Assembly (NCBI RefSeq): GCF_000720765.1
Contig: NZ_JODC01000005.1
Coordinates: 434,001-498,000, forward strand
Length of the DNA stretch: 64,000 bases
Source of the DNA: Streptomyces sp. NRRL S-646
Lineage (GTDB): Bacteria; Actinomycetota; Actinomycetes; Streptomycetales; Streptomycetaceae
Direction of reading: 5' to 3'
Part shown: piece by piece, positions 8,428 to 17,214 of the stretch
Layout: every line of letters begins with the position of its first letter
How positions within the stretch are numbered: the first letter of the stretch is position 1
Position numbers and translations under genes: made by a program
Notes under the pieces: model-generated
Databases searched by the model: none
Told to the model about the DNA's origin: nothing
The model's input: only the letters and a program-made list of their open reading frames with translations

Positions 8428-9198
8428 GTGTCGGACCCGAGCCGCCCCCGCGCCTCCCTCCGTACCGCCGTGGTCTGGGAGGTCCTCCAGGACGCCCTCG
8501 AACGCCGGGTGAAGGCCACCGGGCGGGAGTCGCTGGACGTTCTCGACACCGGGGGCGGCAGCGGCAAGTTCGCGGTGCCCGTCGCCAGCCTCGGCCACAA
8601 GGTCACCGTCGTCGACCCCAGCCCCAACGCGCTGTTCGCGCTGGAGCGCCGCACCGCCGAGGCCGGCGTCGCCGACCGTGTGCAGGGCGTCCAGGGCGAC
8701 GCCCACGGCCTTTTCGACGTGGTCGAGCGCGGCGGCTACGACGTGGTGTTGTGCCACGGCGTCCTGGAGTACGTCGACGACCCGGCCGAGGGCGTGCGCA
8801 ACGCCGTGGCCGCCCTGCGCTCCGAGGGCGTGCTGAGCCTGCTCGCCGCGGGTCTGGGCGGCGCCGTGCTCGCGCGCGCCCTCGCCGGCCACTTCAAGGA
8901 GGCGAGGCAGGCCCTCGCCGACCCGAACGGCCGCTGGGGCGCGGGCGACCCGGTGCCGCGCCGCTTCACCGCCGAACAGCTCACCGGGCTGGTCGAGGGC
9001 GCGGGCCTCAGGGTCGGCGCCGTGCACGGCGTACGGGTCTTCGCCGACCTCGTCCCGGGGGTCCTGGTGGACACCGAGCCCGGCGCCCTGGAGGCGCTGC
9101 TCAAGCTGGAGGAGGCGGCGGCCGAACTCCCCGCCTTCCACTCCGTGGCCACCCAGCTCCATGTGCTCGGCGAGACGCAGGGGGCCACCGAGGTCTGA
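8428..9198 (+). CDS. Class I SAM-dependent methyltransferase
   Basis: A 256-residue Rossmann-fold methyltransferase. Motif I is LDVLDTGGGSGKFAVPVA near residues 35-52, followed by the acidic end of strand 2 (VTVVDPSPNAL), the post-I region QGDAHGL and motif IV (YDVVLCHGVLEYVDDP). Together these resemble UbiE/SmtA-type small-molecule or tRNA methyltransferases (CmoM-like), but the substrate cannot be read from sequence. The GTG at 8428 is chosen because GAGGAG lies 9 nt upstream; the open frame extends further upstream to 8314 without such a site. It lies between the HEPN gene and the DUF3040 gene in the same direction. Confidence 0.88.
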   Translation: MSDPSRPRASLRTAVVWEVLQDALERRVKATGRESLDVLDTGGGSGKFAVPVASLGHKVTVVDPSPNALFALERRTAEAGVADRVQGVQGDAHGLFDVVERGGYDVVLCHGVLEYVDDPAEGVRNAVAALRSEGVLSLLAAGLGGAVLARALAGHFKEARQALADPNGRWGAGDPVPRRFTAEQLTGLVEGAGLRVGAVHGVRVFADLVPGVLVDTEPGALEALLKLEEAAAELPAFHSVATQLHVLGETQGATEV

Positions 9199-9475
9199 GC
9201 GGGCTCCTGTGGTGCGCCGCTGATCAGGGACTTGGCCGCACATGGAGTACGCCACAGGCCCCCCGATCGGGCGTTCAGCGCCGTATGATCGAGGGAGACC
9301 GCCCGGCATGACGGGTCGGCCGCTGGGGAATGCAAGCTTCAGTGAGCCGGGACGTCCATGGCGGATTCCGGTTGGCCAATTGGCGCAGAGGGGCGGGTTT
9401 CACGGGGGCGATTCCCTGCCTATCCTGAAGGGACCCCCCGGGTCGCCCCGGCGACTGCACGATGAGGAGGACTCC

Positions 9476-9871
9476 GTGCCGCTCTCGGAGCACGAGCAGC
9501 GCATGCTCGAGCAGATGGAGCGAGCGCTGTACGCCGAAGATCCCAAGTTCGCGTCGGCGCTTGAGGGAAGCGGGCTGCGTACGTACACCCGGCGGCGGGT
9601 CTACCAGGCGGTCGCGGGCTTCCTCGTGGGTATCGCGCTCCTCATGGCTGGAATGGTCGCCAAGCAGGTCTGGCTCAGCGTGGTGGGCTTCCTGGTCATG
9701 CTGGGGTGTGCCGTGCTCGCCGTCACCGGCTGGCGCAAGGCCCCCAAGCCGGGCGAACAGCCCGCGGCCGGTGCTGCCCCGCACGCGCGCCGTCAGGGAC
9801 GGCAGAAGCGCTCCATGATGGACCGCATCGAGCAGCGCTGGCAGCGCCGCCGCGACGAGCAGGGCCACTAG
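9476..9871 (+). CDS. DUF3040 membrane protein
   Basis: A 131-residue protein typical of the actinobacterial DUF3040 family. The conserved N-terminal block LSEHEQRMLEQMERALYAED opens the protein, followed by two TM helices (about residues 44-62 and 65-82) and a basic cytoplasmic tail. The role is unknown; it is often found beside dcw genes. The GTG at 9476 follows GATGAGGAGGACTCC, a strong ribosome-binding site. A possible promoter is TTTCAC at 9398-9403 and TATCCT at 9421-9426 with a 17-nt spacer. A strong hairpin follows 44 nt after the stop. Confidence 0.9.
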   Translation: MPLSEHEQRMLEQMERALYAEDPKFASALEGSGLRTYTRRRVYQAVAGFLVGIALLMAGMVAKQVWLSVVGFLVMLGCAVLAVTGWRKAPKPGEQPAAGAAPHARRQGRQKRSMMDRIEQRWQRRRDEQGH

Positions 9872-9915
9872 CTCCTCTTCCACCGTCCGTCCCGGACGGT
9901 CCTCGCAGACACAGG

Positions 9916-9954
9916 TGAGGGGGTGACCACCCGGCGGGTGGTCACCCCCTCACG
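9916..9954. terminator. Bidirectional terminator hairpin
   Basis: Two perfect 18-nt arms (9916-9933 and 9937-9954; GTGAGGGGGTGACCACCC and its complement) flank a 3-nt loop. It separates the rightward DUF3040 gene from the leftward transglutaminase operon and can serve both. Confidence 0.85.
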
Positions 9955-9970
9955 TATGCCCGGATGACTG

Positions 9971-10130
9971 GCGCGGTGCGGCCGGCCGCACCGCGCCGCG
10001 CCGACCGGAGACGGTGTACTGGGCCGCGGCCGGCCGCACCGAGCGCCGCCGCAGCATCGGCAGCAGCGGCACGGCGACCGCAAGGAGCCCCAGCAGAGAC
10101 CATCCAACGGCGCGGTGCGGCCCGGCCGCA
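9971..10130. repeat. Direct repeats flanking a duplicated fragment
   Basis: GCGCGGTGCGGCCGGCCGCA at 9971-9990 recurs at 10110-10130 with one extra C. The two copies bracket the degraded copy of the transglutaminase segment (10005-10105). The arrangement suggests the junctions of a local duplication or insertion. Confidence 0.7.
10005..10105 (-). pseudogene. Truncated duplicate of an internal transglutaminase segment
   Basis: These 101 nt match 10669-10778 inside the adjacent transglutaminase gene, in the same orientation, with four substitutions and one 9-nt deletion. The copied part encodes the C-terminal TM helix and the start of the cytoplasmic tail (WSLLGLLAVAVPLLPML, then RRRSVR). It lies beyond the stop codon of the parent gene, in a different frame relative to it, without a start codon or ribosome-binding site. 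It is best read as a remnant of a partial duplication. It could still act as a homology patch for recombination. Confidence 0.8.
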
Positions 10131-10139
10131 ACGGCGCTC

Positions 10140-12644
10140 TCAGCCGCTCTGCTGCCCCGACGGGCGCCGCGCCGGCGTCGACCAGCGGTCGGCACAGCGG
10201 GCCTTGAAGGCGGTCCAGCGGTCCGTGAGGTCCCACACCGCGCGGACGGCCGACCGGGGTGCCACGACCGCCCGTACCCGGGTGGTCCAGCTGACCTTGG
10301 ACCGCAGCGCCGCCCGCAGCCTGCGCACATGGTCGGCCAGTCCCGGCACGTCCCGCGGCTGAGGTGCGAACAGCACCTGCTCCACCGCACTCGCCACCCG
10401 GTGCACCGACTCGGCGGTCGCCGCGTCCAGCTGCCCCAGCCGCACGATGCGTGCGGCCGCCTTGCGCGGGGTCAGCGCATCGTCCGGCACGATGCCGTAG
10501 TCCCAGGCCGTGTCGGTGAGTTCGCGCCAGACGGCCAGGACATGGCCCGCGGCCACCTCCGCGGCGTACCGCGCATCCGCCTCCACCGGCAGGGCCGTCA
10601 CGTCGACGTCGTCCGTGCTCCCCGCGTCCGTGCCGCGTGCCTTGCGGCCCTCCCGGGTCAGCGTCGGGCCGGAGACGGTGTGCTGGGCCGAGGCCAGCCG
10701 CACCGAGCGCCGCCGCAGCCGCCACAGCATCGGCAGCAGCGGCACGGCGACCGCAAGGAGCCCCAGCAGGGACCATCCGGCGATCTTGTACCAGGGGAGA
10801 CCGTCGTCGCCTGGCTTGGCCGTCTCCAGCGGGAGCGCGGCGGCGCAGGCCTCCAGCTTCTTCTGCTGCGCCGAGCAGCTCGTGCTCGCCGACGGAGCCG
10901 CCGACGCGGACGCACCCGCCGACTGCGAGGACCGCGGCACCGGCGGGAGATTGTTGTCCGGCGTGTCCGACTGCGTGTACGAGGGGGTCACGCCCCGGTT
11001 CGGGGTCGGCTCGAAGCGGGTCCAGCCCACGCCCTCGAAGTACAGCTCTGGCCAGGCGTGTGCGTCCTTCAGCCCCACCGACACCGAGCCGTCCGCCTGT
11101 GGCGTGCCCGGGGCGAAGCCCACCGCGACCCGGGCGGGTATGCCCAGGCTGCGGGCCATCGCCGCCATCGCGAAGGAGAAGTGGACGCAGAAGCCCTCCT
11201 TGTCCTTCAGGAACTTGGCGATCGCCTGCGAGCCGCTGCCGACCTGCACCTGGGTGCTGTACTGGAAGCCGCCGGTCAGGGCGAAGTAGTCCTGGAGCTT
11301 GACCGCCTGCTCATAGTGGCTGGTCGCGCCGTCGGTGACCTTGCGGGCAGTCCTGGCCACCACCGCGGGCAGCGAGTCCGGCAGTTTGGTGTAGTCGCGC
11401 TTCAGGGACGCGGGCGGCTCCGGAGCGTCGGCGAGCTGCTCCGCGGTCGGCTGCACATCGAGGCTCTTGACCAGATAGGTCTTCCCGCGGGTGGTCTCGC
11501 CGTGGTCGCCGACCAGCGTCATGCCCACCGGTTCGTAACGCCATTTCCCGCCGACGTCCACGCCGCTGGGTGGGTACGGCATCGGCAGCCAGTCCTGGGC
11601 GTACCAGTCTGCGGCCGAGATCCGGGTCTGTATCTCCGCCCGCTTGACGTCCCCACCGAGGCCGGACGGGGTCGGGAAGCTGTCCGGTACTCCGGTGACG
11701 TGCCGCTTGGACGGTTTCCAGGTGCTGCCGTCGAAGTCGTCCAGGGACACGATCCGCAGGTACAGGTTCGAGATGTCGTTGCTGTTCGTCTTGAGGGACA
11801 TGACCTGGCGGTCCTGGTCCACGTTCAGACTGTCGCGCAGGGACACCAGCGGGTTCACCGCGGAGATCGTGCCGCCGCTGCCGTTGCCGCCGCCCACGCC
11901 CGTCCCGGCCGCGTCCAGCAGGCCGCCGTTCATCGCGGGCAGGGCGATCGGCACCACCAGGGCGACACCCAGTGCGACCACGCCGATACGGCGCCCGGTG
12001 CGCACCGGTGCCACCGCGCCGGGCTCCCCGCCCGGGCTGCGCGCCGCCCCGCCGAAGACCCGGCCCCACTGCGAGAGCCGCTCGCGCCCCTCGGCCAGGA
12101 GCAGCATCAGATAGCCGCCCGCCGCGACCAGGAACCACACCCAGTCGGTGCCGCCGTCGGACAGCCCCGCGGCCACGGAGTACAGCGCCAGCAGCGGCAG
12201 TCCGGCCGGGGCCGCGCTGCGGAAGGTCACCGCGAGGGTGTCCACCGCGAGGCCGATCACCAGGACCCCGCCGAGGATCATCAGCCGGATGCCGTGGGAC
12301 TCCAGGGGCGCGGGGATCGCATACCGCGCGATGTCGTCGCTGCCCTGCTGCAGCAGGTCCGCGAAGTGACGGAACGCGTCGGGGCCGGGGACGATGCCTA
12401 TGAGGGCCTGCTGCCGGGCGAAGACCAGGGTCAGCATCATCAGCGTGACCAGCGCCTGCGCCGCCACCGTCAGCGGCCGCGCCAGCGGCACCCGCCGGGT
12501 CGCCGCGCCCACCCCCGTCTGCACGGCGAGCATGACCGCCACCTGCAGGATCCAGGTGGCCGGCGAGACCAGCGGCAGCAGGGCGCAGGACGCCATCAGC
12601 GTGGCCGCCCAGGCGCACAGCGCCAGTCGTGCCCGCCCGCTCAT
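10140..12644 (-). CDS. TgpA-type transglutaminase-like membrane protein
   Basis: An 834-residue membrane protein with DUF3488 / transglutaminase-core / DUF4129 architecture. About six N-terminal TM helices (residues 8-215) precede an extracytoplasmic transglutaminase domain. The Cys of GFCVHFSFAMAAMARSLG (about residue 485) and the His of KDAHAWPELYF (about 527), followed by the W..FEPTP strand, supply the catalytic residues. A further TM helix and a cytoplasmic DUF4129 tail end the protein. The substrate is unknown; roles in surface-protein processing are inferred for the family. Its start overlaps the DUF58 stop by 4 nt, giving a moxR-DUF58-tgpA operon. A piece of its own sequence is duplicated downstream. 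Confidence 0.93.
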   Translation of the reverse strand: MSGRARLALCAWAATLMASCALLPLVSPATWILQVAVMLAVQTGVGAATRRVPLARPLTVAAQALVTLMMLTLVFARQQALIGIVPGPDAFRHFADLLQQGSDDIARYAIPAPLESHGIRLMILGGVLVIGLAVDTLAVTFRSAAPAGLPLLALYSVAAGLSDGGTDWVWFLVAAGGYLMLLLAEGRERLSQWGRVFGGAARSPGGEPGAVAPVRTGRRIGVVALGVALVVPIALPAMNGGLLDAAGTGVGGGNGSGGTISAVNPLVSLRDSLNVDQDRQVMSLKTNSNDISNLYLRIVSLDDFDGSTWKPSKRHVTGVPDSFPTPSGLGGDVKRAEIQTRISAADWYAQDWLPMPYPPSGVDVGGKWRYEPVGMTLVGDHGETTRGKTYLVKSLDVQPTAEQLADAPEPPASLKRDYTKLPDSLPAVVARTARKVTDGATSHYEQAVKLQDYFALTGGFQYSTQVQVGSGSQAIAKFLKDKEGFCVHFSFAMAAMARSLGIPARVAVGFAPGTPQADGSVSVGLKDAHAWPELYFEGVGWTRFEPTPNRGVTPSYTQSDTPDNNLPPVPRSSQSAGASASAAPSASTSCSAQQKKLEACAAALPLETAKPGDDGLPWYKIAGWSLLGLLAVAVPLLPMLWRLRRRSVRLASAQHTVSGPTLTREGRKARGTDAGSTDDVDVTALPVEADARYAAEVAAGHVLAVWRELTDTAWDYGIVPDDALTPRKAAARIVRLGQLDAATAESVHRVASAVEQVLFAPQPRDVPGLADHVRRLRAALRSKVSWTTRVRAVVAPRSAVRAVWDLTDRWTAFKARCADRWSTPARRPSGQQSG

Positions 12645-14017
12645 GAGCCCGCCCCCCCACCGTTCGTCCCGCTCGTCGCGGCGAGACCCGTGCGCTCACG
12701 GTCCGCCAGACGCCACAACTCGGCGAGCGACGCGGCCCGCGGCACCTTCAGGGCCGTCCAGCCCGCCTCCCGCAGCATCCGCAGCCGTTCCTCGCTCCTG
12801 TCCAACGGACCGGGCACATCGCTCGGTTCCCGCCCCCAGGCGTTGCTGTCCAGCAGGAAGGCGACCGCGCCTCCGCTGCGCTGCCGCATCTTGGCGGCCA
12901 CCGCCGCCTGCTCCTCGTCGAGGTCGCCGAGGAAGGCCACCAGCAGTCCCTCGTTCCCCCCGCGCAGCACGTCGTACGCCCGCGACAGGCCCGCGCCGTC
13001 GGAGTGGTCGACCACCGCGAGGGTGTCCATCATCAGCCCGGCCGCGTCCGCCGTCTCCTGGCTGGCGCCGGCGAACCCGTCGGCGCCCTCGCCGGGCACC
13101 GAGTTGCCGGTGTCGGTCAACAGCCGGACGGAGAAGCCCCGTTCGAGCATGTGCACCAGGACGGACGCCGCGCCCGAGACCGCCCACTCGAACGCCGAGT
13201 CGGGGCCCGCGCCCCGGAATGCGAGGCCCCGGGTGTCGAGCAGCACCGTGCAGCGGGCACGCTGGGGCTGCTCCTCGCGGCGCACCATCAACTCGCCGTA
13301 CCGGGCGGTGAGACGCCAGTGCACGCGGCGCAGGTCGTCGCCGTAGCGGTAGCCGCGCGGGATCACGTCGTCCTCGCCGGCCAGCGCGAGCGAGCGCTGC
13401 CGCCCGTCGCCGTACCCCTTCGACTCCCCGCTCAGCCGCACCGGCGGCAGCGCCTCCACGCGCGGGATCACCGTCAGGGTGTCGTACGTCGAGAAGGACC
13501 GGGTCAGCTCGCACATCCCGAACGGGTCGGTCAGGCGCAGCTGCAGCGGGCCCAGCGGATAGCGGCCGCGCAGGTCGGAGCGGACCCGGTAGGACACCTC
13601 GCGGCGGCCGCCCGGCTCCACCCGGTCCAGGACGAAGCGGGGGCGCGGGCCGAGCACGTACGGCACCCGGTCCTGGAGCATCAGCAGCCCTGTGGGCAGC
13701 CGCGAGACGTTGTCCATCCGAAGATGGACGCGGGCCTCGCTGCCGGCGGGCACGCGCGCGGGGGAGAGGCGGCGACTGCCGGCCACCCTATAGCGCGTGC
13801 GGTAGAGGAACAGTGCGCAGATCAGGGGCAGCGCGGCGAGCAGCAGGCCGACTCGCAGCAGATCGCTCTGTCCCAGGACGTAGGCGCAGATGGCAGCCGC
13901 GATTCCGGCGGCCAGGAAGGAGCGTCCGCGGGTGGTCAGGCCCGCCAGGGCGGTACGGACGCCGCCCTTCTCGCTGTGGCCGGTGTCCGGGTGGCCCGTC
14001 CCCCCGGCGGTCATCAC
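12641..14017 (-). CDS. DUF58 domain protein
   Basis: A 458-residue protein with two N-terminal TM helices (about 28-65), an Ig-like middle part, and the DUF58 signature around residues 225-245 (GYRYGDDLRRVHWRLTARYG followed by LMVRREEQP). A von-Willebrand-A-like fold follows (VLLDTRGLAF). DUF58 proteins are regularly encoded with MoxR AAA ATPases and transglutaminase-like membrane proteins, as here, and are thought to act as assembly partners at the envelope. It overlaps the upstream moxR stop and the downstream tgpA start by 4 nt each (ATGA), so translation is probably coupled throughout. Confidence 0.93.
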   Translation of the reverse strand: MMTAGGTGHPDTGHSEKGGVRTALAGLTTRGRSFLAAGIAAAICAYVLGQSDLLRVGLLLAALPLICALFLYRTRYRVAGSRRLSPARVPAGSEARVHLRMDNVSRLPTGLLMLQDRVPYVLGPRPRFVLDRVEPGGRREVSYRVRSDLRGRYPLGPLQLRLTDPFGMCELTRSFSTYDTLTVIPRVEALPPVRLSGESKGYGDGRQRSLALAGEDDVIPRGYRYGDDLRRVHWRLTARYGELMVRREEQPQRARCTVLLDTRGLAFRGAGPDSAFEWAVSGAASVLVHMLERGFSVRLLTDTGNSVPGEGADGFAGASQETADAAGLMMDTLAVVDHSDGAGLSRAYDVLRGGNEGLLVAFLGDLDEEQAAVAAKMRQRSGGAVAFLLDSNAWGREPSDVPGPLDRSEERLRMLREAGWTALKVPRAASLAELWRLADRERTGLAATSGTNGGGAGS

Positions 14018-15054
14018 AGCCTCCGCGGCGGCTGCTGGGGGTACGCGGGCGTACCGCGGCCGAGGCCGTCGAAGCCGGGCTGCTGCTGGGGCGCCGCGGG
14101 CACCGCGGTGCGCTGCAGGATCTCCTGCACGACCTGCTCCGAGGTACGGCGGTTGAGCTGGGCCTGGGCGGTGGGCAGCAGCCGGTGGGCCAGGACGGCC
14201 ACGGCGAGCGCCTGCACGTCGTCCGGCAGCGCGTACTCCCGGCCGCTCAGGGCGGCGGAGGCCTTCGCCGCGCGCAGCAGGTGCAGCGTCGCGCGCGGGG
14301 AGGCGCCGAGTCTGAGGTCGGGGTGGTTGCGGGTGGCGGAGACCAGGTCCACCGCGTACCGCCGTACCGTTTCGGCGACGTGGACGCCGCGGACGGCCTC
14401 GACCAGCTTCACGACGTCGTGCGCGTGTGCCACCGGCTGGAGGTCGTCCAGCGGGTTCACCCCGCCGTGGATGTCGAGCATCTGCAGCTCGGCGTCCGCG
14501 CTGGGGTAGCCGATGGAGACCCGGGCCATGAAGCGGTCGCGCTGGGCCTCCGGCAGCGGGTAGGTGCCCTCCATCTCGACCGGGTTCTGCGTGGCCACCA
14601 CCATGAAGGGGCTCGGCAGCTCGTAGGTCTGCCCGTCGATGGTGACCTGGCGCTCCTCCATCGACTCCAGGAGCGCGGACTGCGTCTTCGGCGAGGCGCG
14701 GTTGATCTCGTCGCCGATCACGATCTGCGCGAAGATCGCGCCCGGCTTGAACTCGAAGTCCCGGCGCTGCTGGTCCCAGATGGACACACCCGTGATGTCC
14801 GAGGGCAGCAGGTCGGGGGTGAACTGAATGCGTCGCACCGAACAGTCGATGGACTTGGCCAGCGCCTTGGCCAGCATGGTCTTGCCCACGCCCGGGACAT
14901 CTTCGATCAGAAGATGTCCCTCGGCGAGCAGTACGGTCAGCGAAAGCCGTACGACCTCGGGCTTGCCCTCGATCACTCCTTCCACCGAACTGCGGACCCG
15001 CTCCACAGTGGCAGTCAGATCTGTAAGGCTCGCTCGATCGTCATAGGTCGTCAC
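14014..15054 (-). CDS. MoxR-family AAA+ ATPase
   Basis: A 346-residue AAA+ ATPase of the MoxR group. Walker A is VPGVGKTMLAKALAKS (about residues 58-73), Walker B is VIGDEINRASPKTQSALLESM, and the sensor 1 strand is MVVATQNPVEMEGTYPLPEA. The protein is thought to drive assembly or activation of partner complexes such as the DUF58/transglutaminase pair encoded directly after it. The GTG at 15054 is chosen because GAGGAGGG lies 5-12 nt upstream; the frame extends to 15165 but the added residues are not family-like. Confidence 0.93.
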   Translation of the reverse strand: MTTYDDRASLTDLTATVERVRSSVEGVIEGKPEVVRLSLTVLLAEGHLLIEDVPGVGKTMLAKALAKSIDCSVRRIQFTPDLLPSDITGVSIWDQQRRDFEFKPGAIFAQIVIGDEINRASPKTQSALLESMEERQVTIDGQTYELPSPFMVVATQNPVEMEGTYPLPEAQRDRFMARVSIGYPSADAELQMLDIHGGVNPLDDLQPVAHAHDVVKLVEAVRGVHVAETVRRYAVDLVSATRNHPDLRLGASPRATLHLLRAAKASAALSGREYALPDDVQALAVAVLAHRLLPTAQAQLNRRTSEQVVQEILQRTAVPAAPQQQPGFDGLGRGTPAYPQQPPRRL

Positions 15055-15289
15055 CCGGCCCTCCTCGGCCCGTTCTTTCTCCGGGCCGCTCTGCGATGCG
15101 GACCGGCCCACCCCGAAACACGGACACCACGCGTGAATAGTTCCGCGTGACGCCACACCCCGCATTCTTGCTGCCGTTACCGATTCGTGTCACTCGACTG
15201 TGGACAACTGGCTGCGGTATGTCAGGTTTTATGACGCTTGGGCTCCAGCATGCGCGGGATTTGCGAAAAACGAGAAGGGCCGAGCGCCG

Positions 15290-15898
15290 TCACGCGGGGT
15301 CGATCTCGCGCAGCAGACCCGTCTTCACATCGAAGACGAAGCCCCGCACGTCGTCGGCGTGCAGCAGGAACGGCGAGGTGCGCACCCGCTGCATGGACTG
15401 CCGTACGTCCTGGTCGACGTCCCGGAACGACTCCACCGCCCAGGCGGGACGCTGGCCGACCTCGTCCTCCAGCTCGGTGCGGAAGTCCTCGGTGATGGCC
15501 TCCAGGCCGCAGCCCGTGTGGTGGATGAGGACGATGCTGCGGGTGCCGAGCTTGCGCTGGCTGATGGTGAGCGAGCGGATCACGTCGTCGGTGACGACGC
15601 CGCCCGCGTTGCGGATGGTGTGGCAGTCGCCGAGCTCCAGGCCGAGTGCCGCGTGCAGGTCGAGGCGGGCGTCCATGCAGGCCACGACCGCCACGTGCAG
15701 GACGGGGCGGGCGTCCATCCCGGGGTCGGTGAATGCCTCGGCATAGCGTCCGTTCGCCTCGACCAGGCGGTCGGTGACGGTGCCGCCGCGTATGGCGCCT
15801 TCGGGCTCGGTGGGAACAGATGCAGAAGTCGTCATACCTATGACGGTACTGGTCACAGGCGATCCGGTCGCGGTGTGAGAGCGGGAGAAGAGCGTCAT
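15290..15898 (-). CDS. Beta-class carbonic anhydrase
   Basis: Interconverts CO2 and bicarbonate. Zinc-binding and catalytic motifs are intact: CMDARLD supplies the first Cys and the Asp-Arg pair, and HHTGCG supplies the His and second Cys; the connecting RNAGG is also present. Overall size matches short beta-CAs of actinobacteria (Rv1284/Rv3588 type). The start is uncertain. ATG at 15898 follows AAGAGGACTGTG, the best ribosome-binding site, and gives 202 residues. ATG at 15835 (MTTSASVPTEPEG) gives 181 residues and begins where I recall homologues beginning. It stands between the moxR operon and the dcw cluster, divergent from rsmH. Confidence 0.92.
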   Translation of the reverse strand: MTLFSRSHTATGSPVTSTVIGMTTSASVPTEPEGAIRGGTVTDRLVEANGRYAEAFTDPGMDARPVLHVAVVACMDARLDLHAALGLELGDCHTIRNAGGVVTDDVIRSLTISQRKLGTRSIVLIHHTGCGLEAITEDFRTELEDEVGQRPAWAVESFRDVDQDVRQSMQRVRTSPFLLHADDVRGFVFDVKTGLLREIDPA

Positions 15899-16012
15899 CA
15901 CAGTCCTCTTGTGAGGTAACCCACATGGGTGGCGGAGGTGAAGCCGTACGGGTGATTTTCCCGGATTTGCCGCTACACACTCACGCCGGGGCGCGACGCG
16001 CAGGCCAGTTGA

Positions 16013-16040
16013 TTGACCGCGAGACACCGTGGACTAAAGT
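16013..16040 (+). promoter_or_regulatory. Candidate dcw-cluster promoter
   Basis: TTGACC at 16013-16018 and TAAAGT at 16035-16040, 16 nt apart, form a good primary-sigma promoter. Transcription would begin near 16047 and give a leader of about 210 nt before rsmH. Seen in sequence; function inferred. Confidence 0.5.
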
Positions 16041-16046
16041 GACGCG

Positions 16047-16257
16047 AAGCGGGAGGCGAGGCCCTCCCTGCTGGACTGAAATCCCAGGAGACCCCGGCTC
16101 ACGCACGGACGGTCTCCCCACGTGCGCGGCGCGTACGTACGGCTCGGCCTCCTCCCGCTCCCGGTCGGCTGACGCTCCTGGCGCCGGCCGACCTCCCCTT
16201 CACGAGCGGGCGGGGACCCGGCGGTGCGTAGGCCCACGCCGGATCTGAGAGGGCCCC
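16047..16257 (+). promoter_or_regulatory. Long structured leader before rsmH (possible mraW RNA)
   Basis: This non-coding stretch contains at least two stems: GGGAGG (16051-16056) with CCTCCC-type pairing at 16063-16068, and a perfect GGAGACC (16087-16093) / GGTCTCC (16111-16117). A structured RNA named the mraW motif has been described upstream of rsmH (mraW) operons in Actinobacteria; position and context fit, but I cannot check its covariance model here. No mraZ gene, which precedes rsmH in many bacteria, is present. Confidence 0.4.
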
Positions 16258-17214
16258 TTGAGCCAGAGTCGACACGTCCCGGTGATGCTCCAGCGGTGCC
16301 TGGACCTGTTGGCCCCCGCCCTGCAGCGGCCGGGAGCGGTGGTCGTCGACTGCACCCTCGGCCTCGGCGGCCACAGCGAGGCCCTGCTGACGCAGTTCCC
16401 CGAGGCCCGGCTGGTCGCCCTGGACCGCGACAAGGAGGCGCTGCGCCTGTCCGGCGAGCGGCTCGCGCCCTTCGGCGAGCGGGCCACCCTGGTGCACGCC
16501 GTCTACGACGAGCTCCCGGACGTACTGGAGCGGCTCGGCATCGCGCGCGTACAGGGCGTCCTGTTCGATCTCGGGGTCTCCTCCATGCAGCTCGACGAGG
16601 CCGACCGTGGCTTCGCCTACGCCCAGGACGCCCCCCTCGACATGCGCATGGACCAGACGACCGGCATGAGCGCCGCCGAGGTCCTCAACACCTACCCGGC
16701 GGGCGAACTCGTGCGGATCCTGCGCGCGTACGGCGAGGAGAAGCAGGCCAAGCGGATCGTGGCCGCCGTCGTGCGCGAGCGCGAGAAGGAGCCGTTCAGC
16801 AACAGCGCGCGGCTCGTCGAGCTGATCCGGGACGCGCTGCCGCAGGCCGCCAAGCGCACCGGCGGCAACCCGGCCAAGCGCACCTTCCAGGCCCTGCGCA
16901 TCGAGGTCAACGGCGAGCTCTCCGTCCTGGAGCGGGCCATCCCGGCCGCCGTGCAGGCGCTCGACGTGGGCGGACGCATCGCCGTCCTGTCGTACCACTC
17001 GCTCGAGGACCGCCTGGTCAAGCAGGTGTTCGCGGCCGGAGCGGCCACCACCGCGCCCCCCGGGCTGCCGGTCGTGCCCGAGCAGTACCAGCCCCGGCTC
17101 AAGCTGCTCACCCGCGGTGCCGAACTTCCCACCGAGGAAGAGGTCGCCGAGAACCGGCGGGCGGCACCGGCGCGACTGCGCGGGGCCCAGCGCATCAGGG
17201 AGTCCATCGAATGA
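16258..17214 (+). CDS. rsmH: 16S rRNA (cytosine-1402-N4)-methyltransferase
   Basis: RsmH (MraW) methylates N4 of C1402 in 16S rRNA in the ribosomal P site. The 318-residue product has the N-terminal [14 protein letters not shown] block, the SAM-binding [14 protein letters not shown] motif, [19 protein letters not shown], the inserted helical domain with NTYP, and the C-terminal [11 protein letters not shown]. It begins with a TTG at 16258 behind GAGAGGG; the alignment with the family starts immediately, so TTG is preferred to the internal GTG/ATG codons. It is the first gene of the dcw cluster here, and its stop overlaps the ATG of a 21-codon ORF. Confidence 0.96.
   Translation: MSQSRHVPVMLQRCLDLLAPALQRPGAVVVDCTLGLGGHSEALLTQFPEARLVALDRDKEALRLSGERLAPFGERATLVHAVYDELPDVLERLGIARVQGVLFDLGVSSMQLDEADRGFAYAQDAPLDMRMDQTTGMSAAEVLNTYPAGELVRILRAYGEEKQAKRIVAAVVREREKEPFSNSARLVELIRDALPQAAKRTGGNPAKRTFQALRIEVNGELSVLERAIPAAVQALDVGGRIAVLSYHSLEDRLVKQVFAAGAATTAPPGLPVVPEQYQPRLKLLTRGAELPTEEEVAENRRAAPARLRGAQRIRESIE

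Noticed and set aside
9950..10390. Minus-strand open frame that includes the duplicated TM helix.
   Set aside because: It joins the degraded duplicate to an out-of-frame reading of the real transglutaminase gene; no start or ribosome-binding site fits.
10014..13346. Long plus-strand open frame antisense to tgpA and DUF58.
   Set aside because: Compositional shadow of two well-supported minus-strand genes.
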